A DNA stretch of 64,000 nt from Arachidicoccus ginsenosidivorans (GCF_007971385.1 NZ_CP042434.1:5394001-5458000); one strand, 5' to 3'. Shown: positions 36,671 to 46,905, counted from the first letter of the stretch. Numbers and translations are program-made. The notes: generated from the sequence alone by a model not told the origin.

Positions 36671-38925
36671 GTCAATTTATCAGAAACATTCTATTTTTCT
36701 GTCTTATTTTTCTTGCCGGCATACCTGCTTATGCTCAAAATAAAGGGATGGTAAATGGTTTTGTAAAGAATAAAAATACACAAGAAACGCTTCCATTTAC
36801 CCCAGTTAAGTTTATGGGTAAAGATACTTTGGTAGCGATAACAGACAGCACGGGTTATTATAAAATCACTCTTCCCGTAGGCAAATACCAAGTGATTGCC
36901 AGTACTTTGGTCTACACTACTAAATATTTGTACAACATCAATGTAAGTTCAGGAAATGCCACAGAATTGCAAATTGAAATGACGCCACAAGCACATCAAT
37001 TAAAAGCAGTCGTTATCGATTATAATAATTCTGTCCGGGCAACGGATATGGTTACGCCACTATCTACGCAACGGCTTACTTCGGTAGAAATAAAAGAAAA
37101 TCCGGGCGGTAACTTTGACGTTTCAAGGGTCATTTCGGTTTTGCCGGGTGTGTCGGGCGGAACAACGCCCAATAGAAATGATATTTTGGTTCGTGGCGGT
37201 GGTCCCAGTGAAAATGTGTATTATTTGGACGGGATTGAAATCCCTGTTTTAAATCATTTTCAAACACAAGGTGCAAGTGGTGGGGCAACAGGCATTTTGA
37301 ATGTTTCTTTTATAAATAGTGTACAATTAACTTCATCGGCTTTTGATGCCAAATATGACAATTCACTTTCATCAACGATTGTCATAAAAGACAGAAACGG
37401 AAATCCCAATCATTTGGGTGGAAATATAAGGCTTTCGGGCAGTGAGGTTGCAGCGACTTTGGAAGGTCCTTTAGACAAAAAAACAACTTTCATCGCATCC
37501 GTAAGAAGGTCTTATCTTAAATATTTATTTCAACTCTTGGACTTGCCTATCCGTCCGGATTATTGGGATTCACAATTCAAAATCCACCACAAATTCAACA
37601 AAAAGACACAACTGACCATTCTCGGAATCGGTGCGCTCGACCATTTTGAATTAGCCGTTCCCCAAAATGCCAATGCGGAAAATGCGTATATTATTCGGGC
37701 AAATCCTTTGATAAGGCAATGGACGTACACCGTTGGGGCTTCACTAAAGCATTTGATTAACAATGGTTATTATACGATTGCGCTGAGCAGAGACGTATTT
37801 TATAACGGGAATACACGCTATGAAAATAATGCAACCGAAAGCGGTAAAAAATTATTCACTTTAAAAAGTCATCAGAAGGAAAATCAACTTCGATTGAATG
37901 TCAACAAATATGTCAACGGGTGGAAATACAGCTACGGTTTGGACGCACAATATGTAAAATATGACGCAGATATTTTTAATACCGTAAAACAGGAAATAAA
38001 GGACAATAACGGAAATATCATTAGCCCTGCGGTTACTTTTTCAAGCCAATCTGCGATAGATTTTTTCAAGTTTGGCGCTTATGCAGAAGTCGCAAAATAT
38101 TTTTTCAATAATAAAATTTTGGCTTCGGGCGGCGTTCGTGCAGATATAAATTCTTATACAAAGAAAGGCTCAAATCCGTTGAAAACCCTTTCCCCTCGAT
38201 TGTCTTTTTCTTATTCAATCAATAGCGAATGGAATATTTCAGCATCGATGGGCAGCTATTATAAAATTCCGGTTTACACTATGCTCGGCTATGAAAATAA
38301 TTCAGGCACTTTGGTTAACAAAAACCTGAAATATATTAACGCTATCCATTACACCATCGGAACGGAATTTATTCCGAGAAATGATTTACGTTTTACATTC
38401 AACGCATTTTACAAAGATTACAACCATTATCCGGTGTCTTTAAATACAGGGATTTCTTTTGCCAATATTGGAACAGATTACGAAGCCGTTGGAAATGACC
38501 ATTATGCTTCCATCGGTAAAGGACGCACTTATGGTGTTGAAGCCTATGTGCAACAAAAATTAGTGAAGCATTTGTATTATGTAGCGAGCGCAACGCTTTA
38601 TAATTCGGGATTTTCGGGGATAAAAGGCATTTACCGCCCTTCAACTTGGAATTATGGTTTTCTGTTTTCAGCGACAATGGGTTATAAATTCAATAAAGAT
38701 TGGACGATTGGTGCAAAATATCGTTTGGCAGGCGGGCAACCTTATACGCCATTTGACATTCCCACTTCTACCCAGAATTATCTTACCACCGGACAAGGGG
38801 TTTATGATTATTCCCAACTCAATAGTGAACGCTTACCCATTTTCCGTCAGTTGGATTTGCGGGTGGATAAAAAAATCAACTTCAAAAAAACAAGACCTTT
38901 GAAAGGAATAAATCTTTCTTTCTGA
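36658..38925 (+). CDS. TonB-dependent receptor with N-terminal CarboxypepD_reg domain, 3' end replaced
   Basis: The protein has 755 residues. The signal peptide is ILFFCLIFLAGIPAYAQ. A carboxypeptidase-regulatory-like beta domain (VNGFVKNKNTQETLPFTPVK) follows, then the plug (DILVRGGGPSENVYYLDGIE near 180) and the barrel. The listed start is TTG 36658, but this lies inside the palindrome with the likely -7 element, so the true start may be further in or leaderless; no better ATG precedes the signal peptide. The end (FKKTRPLKGINLSF) stops short of the last barrel strands, as if the gene were cut near 38920. It is divergent from marR. The ligand is unknown. Confidence 0.8.
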   Translation: MYKCSQFIRNILFFCLIFLAGIPAYAQNKGMVNGFVKNKNTQETLPFTPVKFMGKDTLVAITDSTGYYKITLPVGKYQVIASTLVYTTKYLYNINVSSGNATELQIEMTPQAHQLKAVVIDYNNSVRATDMVTPLSTQRLTSVEIKENPGGNFDVSRVISVLPGVSGGTTPNRNDILVRGGGPSENVYYLDGIEIPVLNHFQTQGASGGATGILNVSFINSVQLTSSAFDAKYDNSLSSTIVIKDRNGNPNHLGGNIRLSGSEVAATLEGPLDKKTTFIASVRRSYLKYLFQLLDLPIRPDYWDSQFKIHHKFNKKTQLTILGIGALDHFELAVPQNANAENAYIIRANPLIRQWTYTVGASLKHLINNGYYTIALSRDVFYNGNTRYENNATESGKKLFTLKSHQKENQLRLNVNKYVNGWKYSYGLDAQYVKYDADIFNTVKQEIKDNNGNIISPAVTFSSQSAIDFFKFGAYAEVAKYFFNNKILASGGVRADINSYTKKGSNPLKTLSPRLSFSYSINSEWNISASMGSYYKIPVYTMLGYENNSGTLVNKNLKYINAIHYTIGTEFIPRNDLRFTFNAFYKDYNHYPVSLNTGISFANIGTDYEAVGNDHYASIGKGRTYGVEAYVQQKLVKHLYYVASATLYNSGFSGIKGIYRPSTWNYGFLFSATMGYKFNKDWTIGAKYRLAGGQPYTPFDIPTSTQNYLTTGQGVYDYSQLNSERLPIFRQLDLRVDKKINFKKTRPLKGINLSF

Positions 38926-39263
38926 ATAGTTAATGATTTATTCAAATCTTCAATCTTTTCCGCAATCTCGGATAGTCTCACTTGCAATCCAAAGTCGTAT
39001 GATTTATCATTTTTATTAATTTCTTCAATCAAAGCACCATAAGAAAATTTAAGTTCTTTAAGCTTCAACTCCATCTCCAAAATAGAAGAGTTCACATCTC
39101 CTACATTTTTTAAAATTTCACCAGTATCCTTATCAAATTTGTGATAAACATTTATTTCCTTCAGATTATTTAAATTATTTTTGTTTTGAACTAACAGCCA
39201 TACTAATTCTGTTTGTTTAATTGAGCAAAATACATCAAGTAGGTATTTTTTTACAGTGTTCAT
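38847..39263 (-). CDS. Hypothetical coiled-coil protein, probably C-terminally fused to foreign sequence
   Basis: The protein has 138 residues. Residues 1-110 are helical with a coiled-coil look (SSILEMELKLKELKFSYGAL, VRLSEIAEKIEDLNKSL). The last ~25 codons are simply the reverse strand of the TonB-receptor gene, so the original C-terminus was lost at a junction near 38930. No known family recognised. Confidence 0.5.
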   Translation of the reverse strand: MNTVKKYLLDVFCSIKQTELVWLLVQNKNNLNNLKEINVYHKFDKDTGEILKNVGDVNSSILEMELKLKELKFSYGALIEEINKNDKSYDFGLQVRLSEIAEKIEDLNKSLTIQKERFIPFKGLVFLKLIFLSTRKSN

Positions 39264-39285
39264 AAAGAAATAACTTGAATAGATA

Positions 39286-39912
39286 TTATAAATGATTCGA
39301 TTGCATATTTACTTCACTGTTATCTCCCATTTGTTCTATATCCTTTTTAACTTCAGTGCTAAGGTTATAACAAATCTCACAACGATCTTTTGTAATGTGA
39401 TTATATAGTAGATCCACCTGATAATATTTAAAATCCCAAATAAGATCCTTAAGCCCTGGTTGGGTTTCAAACGAAATTGAATCATTAGGCTGCCCATATT
39501 TTCGGATTAATGCTTCTTTTAAATATTTAAAATCAGAGGCTGTTGCAAACTCTTTAATGTGGTATAAGTCATCAAAGCCAGGCTTTAAAGGAAAAATTTG
39601 TTCAAAACTACCCATTTGTAAAATAATCTTTGTAAGTACCGATTTTATACAGAAAAATGTCACGAAGCCAGTTTTCCCATTTGAAAATTTATAATCCCAA
39701 GTATAATCACCTACATCAATTCTAGATTTAATTCCTCTACTTTCCAATAATTTATCATATTTATTAAGGGTATTGTCCTTTCCAAATTTTATTTCTATCT
39801 CTTTCTTGTCCAGCTTTTATCCTAGAACAAATCCTTCAAAAACTGGCATACTTTTGTCGTGACTACAACAAGTAAAGGTAATAAACAGAAATATTGCAGA
39901 TAGTACTTTCAT
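39286..39912 (-). pseudogene. Lipoprotein of unknown function with an in-frame TAA
   Basis: From ATG 39910-39912 the frame reads MKVLSAIFLFITFTCCSHDK, a lipoprotein signal, then PVFEGFVLG, a TAA codon and KLDKKEIEIKFGKDNTLNKY, after which it joins the long open frame ending at 39286. The frame is otherwise unbroken, so this looks like a single nonsense change (for example CAA to TAA) in a gene of about 208 codons. The family is not recognised. Confidence 0.6.
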
Positions 39913-40027
39913 AAACGATCAGTCAATTAATTAATGCAATCTATAAAAAGTTTTTCACTTCGGACAATCTTATTTTTACTGGAGTAAATAACGAAGGTCA
40001 GCCAGTTAAGGGAAAATGATTCACCCC

Positions 40028-40472
40028 GCTTCAAAACAAAGGCACCTTCGTATTCAATGAGGCCATGGCTACATTAACCGACCCATGGTTTGACATTGTG
40101 GACAGTATTATCGGCACCAGCTTCAGAGCCAGCCCTTCTAATCACGGTATAGCGGAGTACCGCTTTAAGGGCAACAGCCTATATAAAACTGCTTTATGAG
40201 AGCAGGATTTAAAACCCTGGCCGGATTTTACTACGGTAACTATTGGAAAATTGAGTGATAGCGAACGCTGGACCTGGCATATCTTTAAGGCCATTTATAT
40301 GACTGCACCCTATAAAATCCGACATAAACCGCACTGGTACGCTAGGCTAATTGTCCTGTCAAACAGTACCAGCTTTAATGTGATCGACAAAGAAGAACGG
40401 GGCTGGTTTCATGTAAGGGGGGATAGTAACGGCTGGATCAAAAAATCAAACATCAAACCAGCAGTGAAGTAA
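40028..40472 (+). pseudogene. Fragment of an SH3-like protein with in-frame TGA
   Basis: Translation gives NKGTFVFNEAMATLTDPWFD ... YRFKGNSLYKTAL, TGA at 40197-40199, then in the same frame EQDLKPWPDFTTVTIGKLSD and an SH3b-like end (WYARLIVLSNSTSFNVIDKE, GWFHVRGDSNGWIKKSNIKP). The N-terminus is missing. The open part after the stop starts at TTG 40251. It is a relic of a longer gene of unknown function. Confidence 0.55.
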
Positions 40473-40478
40473 CTATGT

Positions 40479-40513
40479 GAATAGCGCGAAGTACCAAGTA
40501 CTTAGCGCTATTC
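40479..40513. terminator. Hairpin between convergent genes
   Basis: GAATAGCGC...GTAC pairs with GTAC...GCGCTATTC (40479-40513), with one bulge. It lies between the plus-strand SH3-like relic and the end of the minus-strand T9SS gene, the position of a bidirectional terminator. Confidence 0.6.
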
Positions 40514-40582
40514 GCTTGATTTCTATTTATAAAATATAGTACTTACCGTTCAAAACCGAAAACTTCCCGCCTCGATTCCTGG

Positions 40583-43191
40583 TTACTGTTTTACAAACTG
40601 ACCTTTTTGTCCGTTTATCTTTACAAAGTAAAGCCCGCTGCTCAGCCTGGAAACATTTATCTGGTTCCAACCAGCTGGTAGCTGCTGGCTAAACACTTCT
40701 AGTCCATGCAGGTTGAAGATTTGGATCTTTCCTGGTTGGTTTGCCTGCAGCTGAATATAAACGTTGGTCGGGTTCGGATATAATAAAAGCTTTACGGCTT
40801 TAGTATCTTCCAAATTATCCGTAAAGTTATTATTTACCACCCTAATTACCTGACTGTTCTTAAAACTGCCGTCCAGATCAACTAATTTCAAGCGGTAATA
40901 CGCCTTTTTAGCATATTGAGGCGCCATATAAACATAATGACTGCCGCTGCCCTTGGTAGCCATGCTGGCAACCTTATTAAAATCTACCCCATTTTCTGAT
41001 TGCTGTAGCTCATAACGACTAAGATTGTTTTCAACACCGGATTGCCATCTTATTGTTGCTGTTTGATTGCTAATGGAACCTTTAAAGCCTAGGATATCTA
41101 CAGGTAAAGTGGACGCCTGATATTCATAGGCGCCCATATCGATAACGCCACTTTCTATGCGGTTACCTCCAGCCAGGTCCATTGTGAGTGGTTGCGGTAC
41201 AAATTCATTCGAGCCGGCGTTAATAGCTGGACTACCTGCGCTTAACTGATAATTTCCCGCTTCAGGATCTATAAAATCAGGAGCCTGCTGCTGGTTACCC
41301 GTAAGCATGCTCAATGCACCGATTATGTCACTGCTCCCCGACCGGTAGATACAGTGGGAAAGCGTTATGGCAAGGGAGCCGCTATTACCAAACTCGTTGC
41401 CAGTACCGGAAGCTGCCTGGTTATTCCAGAAAATAGAATTATAGGCCTCTACCTGGGCACCATTCCCGGTAGAATACACGGCGCCACCTATGCCGGTCGT
41501 AAGATTATCTGTTATGGTTGTATTAGTCAGCGTGGTTACGGAGCCACTATTATAAAGTGCGCCCCCATCACCCTGGATTGCAGTATTTTTATAGAAAAGT
41601 ACGTTCAGGAGTCTGGCATTGGATCCGCTAAAGTTAGCAAGCCCCGCCCTCCTCTTACTCCCGCAGTGTTAAATGAAAATACAACGTCCTGTATCAAAGG
41701 AGCGGCACCGTTATCATTGAGCATTCCCCCTCCAATATCTGCAGCACTATTGCCAGTAATTACCAGGTGACTAAAGCTAGGAGATACCCCTCTGTTATAA
41801 ATTCCACCACCATATTTACTATTGGATGTTCCTTCCAGAGCCTTGCCTCCGGTAATTTTAAACCCGTCCAATAACGCACTGGTATCCAGACCATTACGAT
41901 CATTTCTAATAACGCTCGCCTGATTGCCTAGTAAGACACTGGTATCTGTCACACTAAATATTCGCTCTTCGGGGCTTGTCTCCGTGCCCGCAAAGCTGCC
42001 ATAAATTTTCACTTTGGGGAGCATGGAAAAGCTGTATCCTGGCTGCAACCGATATGTACCATGCGCTACCCAGATCTGATGCACAGAATCATTGCCGCGC
42101 AAATTGAGCGTATCTGCAGCAGTGAGGGCATCCTGCAGGGTAGTTAAGGCAGTAGCCCAGCTGCTGCCGTTACCTCCAACTGGTGCCGCACTATCTACAT
42201 AAACAGTCCCATTATTTGGCTGAATAACGACAGGGGCGATTTTTATCACCTCCGTCCCAGAAGAACCAGCAGCAAACAAGTTGCCGCTATTATCTATACC
42301 GATCGTATATAAAAGACCTGCCAAATCTGTCAATTGAACGTAATGCGTATTGATTCTTCCATCAGGGGTAATTTTACTGATCGTGCTATCGCCACTATTG
42401 GCAGTATATATATTACCCAGCCGGTCCATAACGATACACCTGGGTCTGGAGCCGGCTATTCCACCACCCCAGTTTTGTGTAACCACTCCATCTGGTGTAA
42501 TTTTACTAATGGTACTATTGCCAATATTTGCTGTATAGAGATTACCAGCGTCATCAATGGTAATATTGTAAGGTGCACCCGAAACAACAGCCCAGGTTTT
42601 GATCGCGGTACCGTCAGGTTTTACCTTACACACTTCGTTTCCGCTTTCGTGAACGGTATACAAATTTCCTGCTTTATCCGAAACAATCCCGGTGCAAAAT
42701 TTTGATACTTGTGCAAAATTCAGATCTACCGTGCCATCTGGCGCTATTTTTATAATCCTGCTATCTTGGTTGGTACTATATTCAATCACAAACAAATCTC
42801 CTGTTGGCCCTAGGATGACTTTATGAGGTGCAGCTACTTTTCCCAAATCAGCAAACAAAGTCACGCTGCCATCAGGGGTAACCTTTAAAATACTTGCTCC
42901 GCTAATCGTGACATTTAATACATATAAATTGCCTTGTGTATCTATCGTAAAATCATTGACAATGTAACCTAAAGTGGCCCATTTTGAGCTCACCACTCCA
43001 CTAGGGGACACTTTATCAATATAACCCGTACCGCTCCCAGTAGACAAAATATAAAGATTATTTTGCCGGTCACTTACATATGCAACAGGCCGTCCATCGA
43101 CATTATCATAATCTCTGGTCACAATTTGTGCAGACCCAGGAGTACACATATAACCACCCAAAAATAACATGCTAAGTAAAAACAGCTTCAT
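40583..43191 (-). pseudogene. Secreted NHL/beta-helix protein with T9SS sorting domain (one frameshift)
   Basis: The protein starts MKLFLLSMLFLGGYMC with a signal peptide. Residues 20-320 hold about seven NHL/SMP-30-like repeats with the motif GNLYTxN...ISKITPDG. A parallel beta-helix-like region follows (VYVDSAAPVGGNGSSWATAL, KYGGGIYNRGVSPSFSHLVI). The frame breaks at the C4 run 41642-41645. One added base gives GGRGLANFSGSNARLLNVLF and joins the second part, which ends with a T9SS type A domain (LYPNPTNVYIQLQANQPGKI ... GLYFVKINGQKGQFVKQ). The complete protein has about 869 residues and is expected on the cell surface or outside. Confidence 0.85.
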
Positions 43192-43506
43192 TAGATTATT
43201 GCTTTATACAAGTATATATTAATATATATGAATGGATCGATTAAAGGATATCAATTATCCAGGTTATATTAAAACAGATTAATAAAATTGCAATTAATCC
43301 CGATCTACCCATTCACTCCGCAAATTTGCTGAAATTTCAGGAGTCTGCCCTATAAATGCATTACAAAATTCTGTAAATCAGTAATTTCTACCCAAACGGG
43401 TAGGTATGCATATAATAAAATGTAGTAATAATAAGGGAGCTCCTCTTTAAGAAAGTGGAGGCGCGGAACAGCCATGGTGAACTTCCCCAGCAAAACTGAT
43501 AATCTA
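43192..43506. other. Intergenic region between T9SS gene and ISL3-like element
   Basis: The first ~200 bases are the AT-rich leader of the minus-strand T9SS gene. At 43433-43498 is a GC-richer block with GGAGGCGCGGAACAGCC and ATGGTGAACTTCCCCAG that resembles the 5' half of a signal-recognition-particle RNA but lacks the GGAAG half. See findings. Confidence 0.4.
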
Positions 43507-43567
43507 GATAAAATGGCTAAATCTTATTTTGAGGTGCCAGTTATATTATATTATGTAACTTTGGCAT

Positions 43568-43942
43568 ATGAAAGCGAAAAGTCCTTCAGATCCAAATGAA
43601 GTTCTTTTGGGTCTGACCCGGATGATGGTTCCCCGGGATCTATTAGAGTTTTTCGACGTGGTCGAAGTAAAGGAACTACCTTCAGAATGGCAACTCTTAC
43701 TTGAAGAGAAAAAGGAATTAATACCAACAGCTCTTAAAGATGAATTTCATGTTGTTCTTGATGGTTTTTGTAATCCACTGCACATATTGAGCCATGGGTT
43801 CAGTTTGAAGCCAGTGTATTTAGTTTTACGTCGTAGGCGATGGAAGGTAGCAGGGACAGATACTCATTTCAGTAATGAATATGGTATTACTGATAAACCA
43901 GCCAAGATTACAAACGAAATGGCAGGCTTTTTTAAAAGGTAG
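43568..43942 (+). CDS. ISL3-like element ORF1 (transposase N-terminal region)
   Basis: The protein has 125 residues. It is helix-rich with a C-terminal basic part (LVLRRRRWKVAGTDTHF). In related Bacteroidota elements the N-terminal region is a separate frame that overlaps the main transposase frame, as here (overlap 43875-43942). Expression of a fusion by frameshifting is possible but not demonstrated. Confidence 0.75.
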   Translation: MKAKSPSDPNEVLLGLTRMMVPRDLLEFFDVVEVKELPSEWQLLLEEKKELIPTALKDEFHVVLDGFCNPLHILSHGFSLKPVYLVLRRRRWKVAGTDTHFSNEYGITDKPAKITNEMAGFFKR

Positions 43943-45082
43943 AATAGAAGCCCACCCAATAAACATCAGTTGTGTTGCTTTTATGTTTGGCATAAAGCCG
44001 CGGACACTTCATTTTTGGTACAAGCATTATTTTAGTGGCTTTCCTGAAAAAGTAGCCTCAAAAACCTGGTGGGAAAAGACGATTAAGATTGCTGATAAAT
44101 CTACGGGAGAAGTTATAAAGGAAAAGCAAGTCCCTTTGGCCAAGCAAGAGAACGTAGGAACTCATATGACTATAGATGAGAAGATGATAGGTAAAAAGAT
44201 GTATACGGTCATGACCAATCTTAAGTCAACGAAACTTGCATTTATAGCGGAAAGTCAGAACGGGGAAGAGCTGAAACAGGCTATACGCGAGTATTTCCCC
44301 GAAAACAAACGGCAAGAAGTCACTTCCATCAGTAGCGATATGAGTCCAACTTATAAAAGGATAAGCAAGGAATTATTCCCCAATGCAGTTGTATCGATTG
44401 ATAAGTTCCATGTTATTATGCACATACTGGATGCATTACAAACGGTCCGCAAACAAGTCAAAGCAGCAGTAATTTTGGAGCAGGAGCAGCGAGAGGCTGC
44501 GGCAGCACAAAAGGCGAAAGAAGAGGCAAAACAGAAAAATAAGTCAGCGGCCAATAGCAAAACCGAGGCCGTTTCAAACGAATCTCAGATGAAAGAAGTA
44601 CCATCTAAAGAGTCCATAGAAGAGCCAACAGCCAATGGCCCATTGAAGGCGTTTCTGAACTGGAGTATCTGGAGAGATCCAGATATATACTCTGTAAAAG
44701 AGAAGCTGTTTGGGAGTTAGAAGATAAAGCCATCATGGGCTATCTCTTTGATCGTTACCCCATATTGGGGAAAGCATATGCGTTAACTGAAAAAATAAGA
44801 AACTGGTACGACAAAAAGAATATCAGAAAAGACATGGACTTCGTAGAACGTGATCTTTATGACTGGTTTGACGACGTAATTGCGTCAAAAATTCCTGCAT
44901 TTAGGGCCGTTCGCAGGATGATGGAGAAGCATTATGATGACATCATAAACTACTTTAGGGAAGGACATACTAATGCTAAAGCGGAGAACATGAATGGCAA
45001 AATTCAGCGGTTTATGGCTAACAACTTTGGAATCCGAGATCGAAGTTTTTTCTTTTTCCGATTAGTTGGCTATTTTTCTTAA
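43875..45082 (+). pseudogene. ISL3-like DDE transposase (internal frameshift)
   Basis: The first frame (to 44720) has an HTH-like segment (CVAFMFGIKPRTLHFWYKHY), the first Asp in HMTIDEKMIGKKMYTVM, and the second in ISSDMSPTYKRISKELFP with VSIDKFHVIMH after it. A low-complexity insert of Ala, Lys and Glu (44470-44640) follows. The frame then shifts: the correct continuation reads VSELEYLERSRYILCKREAV and runs into 44735-45082, with the catalytic Glu in HTNAKAENMNGKIQRFMANN. One base is missing somewhere near 44600-44660. With the perfect ends, a sequencing error is possible. Confidence 0.8.
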
Positions 45083-45166
45083 TATAACTGGCACCTCAAA
45101 ATAAGATTTAGCCGATAAAATAACTAGGAGTTATTGGCGACATCCTCAGTTCAAAGTAGTTTAATT

Positions 45167-45209
45167 AAAACAGCCCCTGCGTATTTACAAATTTACCAAG
45201 GGCTGTTTT
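45167..45209. terminator. Bidirectional terminator
   Basis: AAAACAGCCC (45167-45176) pairs with GGGCTGTTTT (45200-45209), with A- and T-runs on the outer sides. It lies about 100 bases downstream of the minus-strand T9SS gene that ends at 45311. Confidence 0.75.
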
Positions 45210-45310
45210 AAATCAAGCATTACATTAAATATCCAAATCCAAATTTTATTGCGGATAATAAAAATAATTAAAATTCTACCCCAAATGAACTGGGATATGC
45301 ACTGCGTAGT

Positions 45311-46420
45311 TTAGCGTTTCACAAAGGAGATTTTCTGTCCATTACAAGTGGCGTAATACATGCCAGCAGAAAGGCTGGCAATATTTACTCGTGTTTCACC
45401 TGCCTTCAGCTGACTTGATAATACCACCTTCCCTGCGCCGTCACAGATCACCAACTCACCTTTTTCTGGTGCAAACACTTTGATATAATCAATAGCCGGG
45501 TTTGGGTAAAGCTTAAGCTCGGCACTTGGCTTTCTATCCAGTGTCAACACATTTTCATAATAAGAAAAAGCGCCACTTTGATCCACGAGTTTTAGACGGT
45601 AATAGGCCTTTTGCTCTATCTGGGTTACACTTGCCTTATAAGTTTGGTTGCTACCTTTTGCGGCAATTTCTTTAACCACCTGAAAAGTTTTGCCATCCAG
45701 GCTCTTTTCAAGTGTATAGTGACCAAAATTAGCTTCTACCCCACTGTTCCAGCTTAAATTAGCCTTATTACTGGTTAAGACCCCAACAAAACCATTAATT
45801 GAGACAGGTGTAACATCAACAGGACTTAGCACCACATTGTCAAGCGCGAAATAATCGTTTGTAATACTGGTTGTTATCACGACTTTATCTACTGCATTGA
45901 AAGTGGCATCACCACTCAGATCAAAATCGACCGCATCTACATAACCACCTTGTCCATGAATGAGCGTTGACTGAGAAACCTTAGAAGTAACGGCGGCCCC
46001 ATTTTTAAATCCCTGCACGGAAACGTCAAAAGGAACATCATATGGTGAGGTGGAAGGATAAGGGGACAACCTGATTTTATCAAAATCAAACAGCCCGCCA
46101 CCCGTTCTGGTGATATCCATTTCTGTCAAAGGGTCTCCCTCTAAGGTGCCCATATAAAAATAAGTGGTGTTATAACCGATGGAGGTGGGATATTGCGAAG
46201 GATTATCCTTTTCAAAACCGTAATAAACACCATTGGCAACAGAGGATATGGCTGTAATATCAAAACCGGCACTACTGAAGGTTGCCTGATTCACATTAGG
46301 AACCTCTGTATAGTCACCAATTGTTTCTGACTCAAAGTCAAGAACGGTTTGGGCAAAACTAAAGGAGCTAGCTGCCAGACCCACTAGGCAACCAATAAAG
46401 GGTTTGTAAAAACGTTTCAT
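45311..46420 (-). CDS. Secreted protein with T9SS sorting domain
   Basis: The protein has 369 residues. A signal peptide (MKRFYKPFIGCLVGLAASSFSFAQ) is followed by a beta-rich jelly-roll-like domain beginning VLDFESETIGDYTEV, as in DUF4465-like/PEP-CTERM-type ligand-binding modules (YYGFEKDNPSQYPTSIGYNT). A fibronectin-like segment follows (ISINGFVGVLTSNKANLSWN as VSINGFV...), and the end is the T9SS type A signal (LKLYPNPAIDYIKVFAPEKG ... GMYYATCNGQKISFVKR). It is expected to be secreted and surface attached. No catalytic residues recognised. Confidence 0.8.
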   Translation of the reverse strand: MKRFYKPFIGCLVGLAASSFSFAQTVLDFESETIGDYTEVPNVNQATFSSAGFDITAISSVANGVYYGFEKDNPSQYPTSIGYNTTYFYMGTLEGDPLTEMDITRTGGGLFDFDKIRLSPYPSTSPYDVPFDVSVQGFKNGAAVTSKVSQSTLIHGQGGYVDAVDFDLSGDATFNAVDKVVITTSITNDYFALDNVVLSPVDVTPVSINGFVGVLTSNKANLSWNSGVEANFGHYTLEKSLDGKTFQVVKEIAAKGSNQTYKASVTQIEQKAYYRLKLVDQSGAFSYYENVLTLDRKPSAELKLYPNPAIDYIKVFAPEKGELVICDGAGKVVLSSQLKAGETRVNIASLSAGMYYATCNGQKISFVKR

Positions 46421-46905
46421 AAGAATGCTTTTAGAAATGATTGAGTTGCAAAGATAATAACTCCAAGCTAAATGTTCAGTATTAATATTCAGCCCATTAG
46501 CTACCCACTTACTTTATTGTCGCCAGGGTTAACGACTACTAAAAAGCCTCTATAAATTACGACCTAATGAAAATAAATGCACAATATATTCTAATCCAAT
46601 TTATTGCATCTTAATCCGTCTTGGCTTTTGAAAATCTATTAAAAATTGTGGCCATATGAGGGTAATACGGGTAAGTAAAAAATAGCAGGGGCATTTCTGC
46701 GACCTTATTAGAATTTGATGCGACTTTATTAGGACGTAGCTGCGCCATCTACAGCGGCAAAGTATCAGGAGCATTATTATTGGCGTTTTTAAGGTTTTTT
46801 AGCTAATCCATATGCCGGTCAGTTTCTCTAATCCTCCTTCAATTACTTTAAAGGCTAATTGTCCACTATTTATTTTTTGTGGGAAACATTAACGGCCTGT
46901 CTGCA
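46421..46905. other. Intergenic region, no gene seen
   Basis: This holds the leader of the T9SS gene and about 400 bases with no coding frame. A short repeated phrase (TTCTGCGACCTTATTAGAAT / ATGCGACTTTATTAGGACG, about 46696-46735) is visible; its meaning is unknown. Confidence 0.4.

Larger units (their letters stand above)
43507..45121. mobile_element. Complete ISL3-like insertion sequence (ISAon1-like) with TSD
   Basis: The ends are perfect 34-bp inverted repeats at 43515-43548 and 45080-45113 (outer bases GGCTAAATCTTATTTTGAGG). The element is 1599 bp. The octamer GATAAAAT is repeated directly outside both ends (43507-43514 and 45114-45121), the 8-bp target duplication expected for the ISL3 family. 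The clean ends imply recent insertion, although the transposase reading frame is interrupted. Confidence 0.93.
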
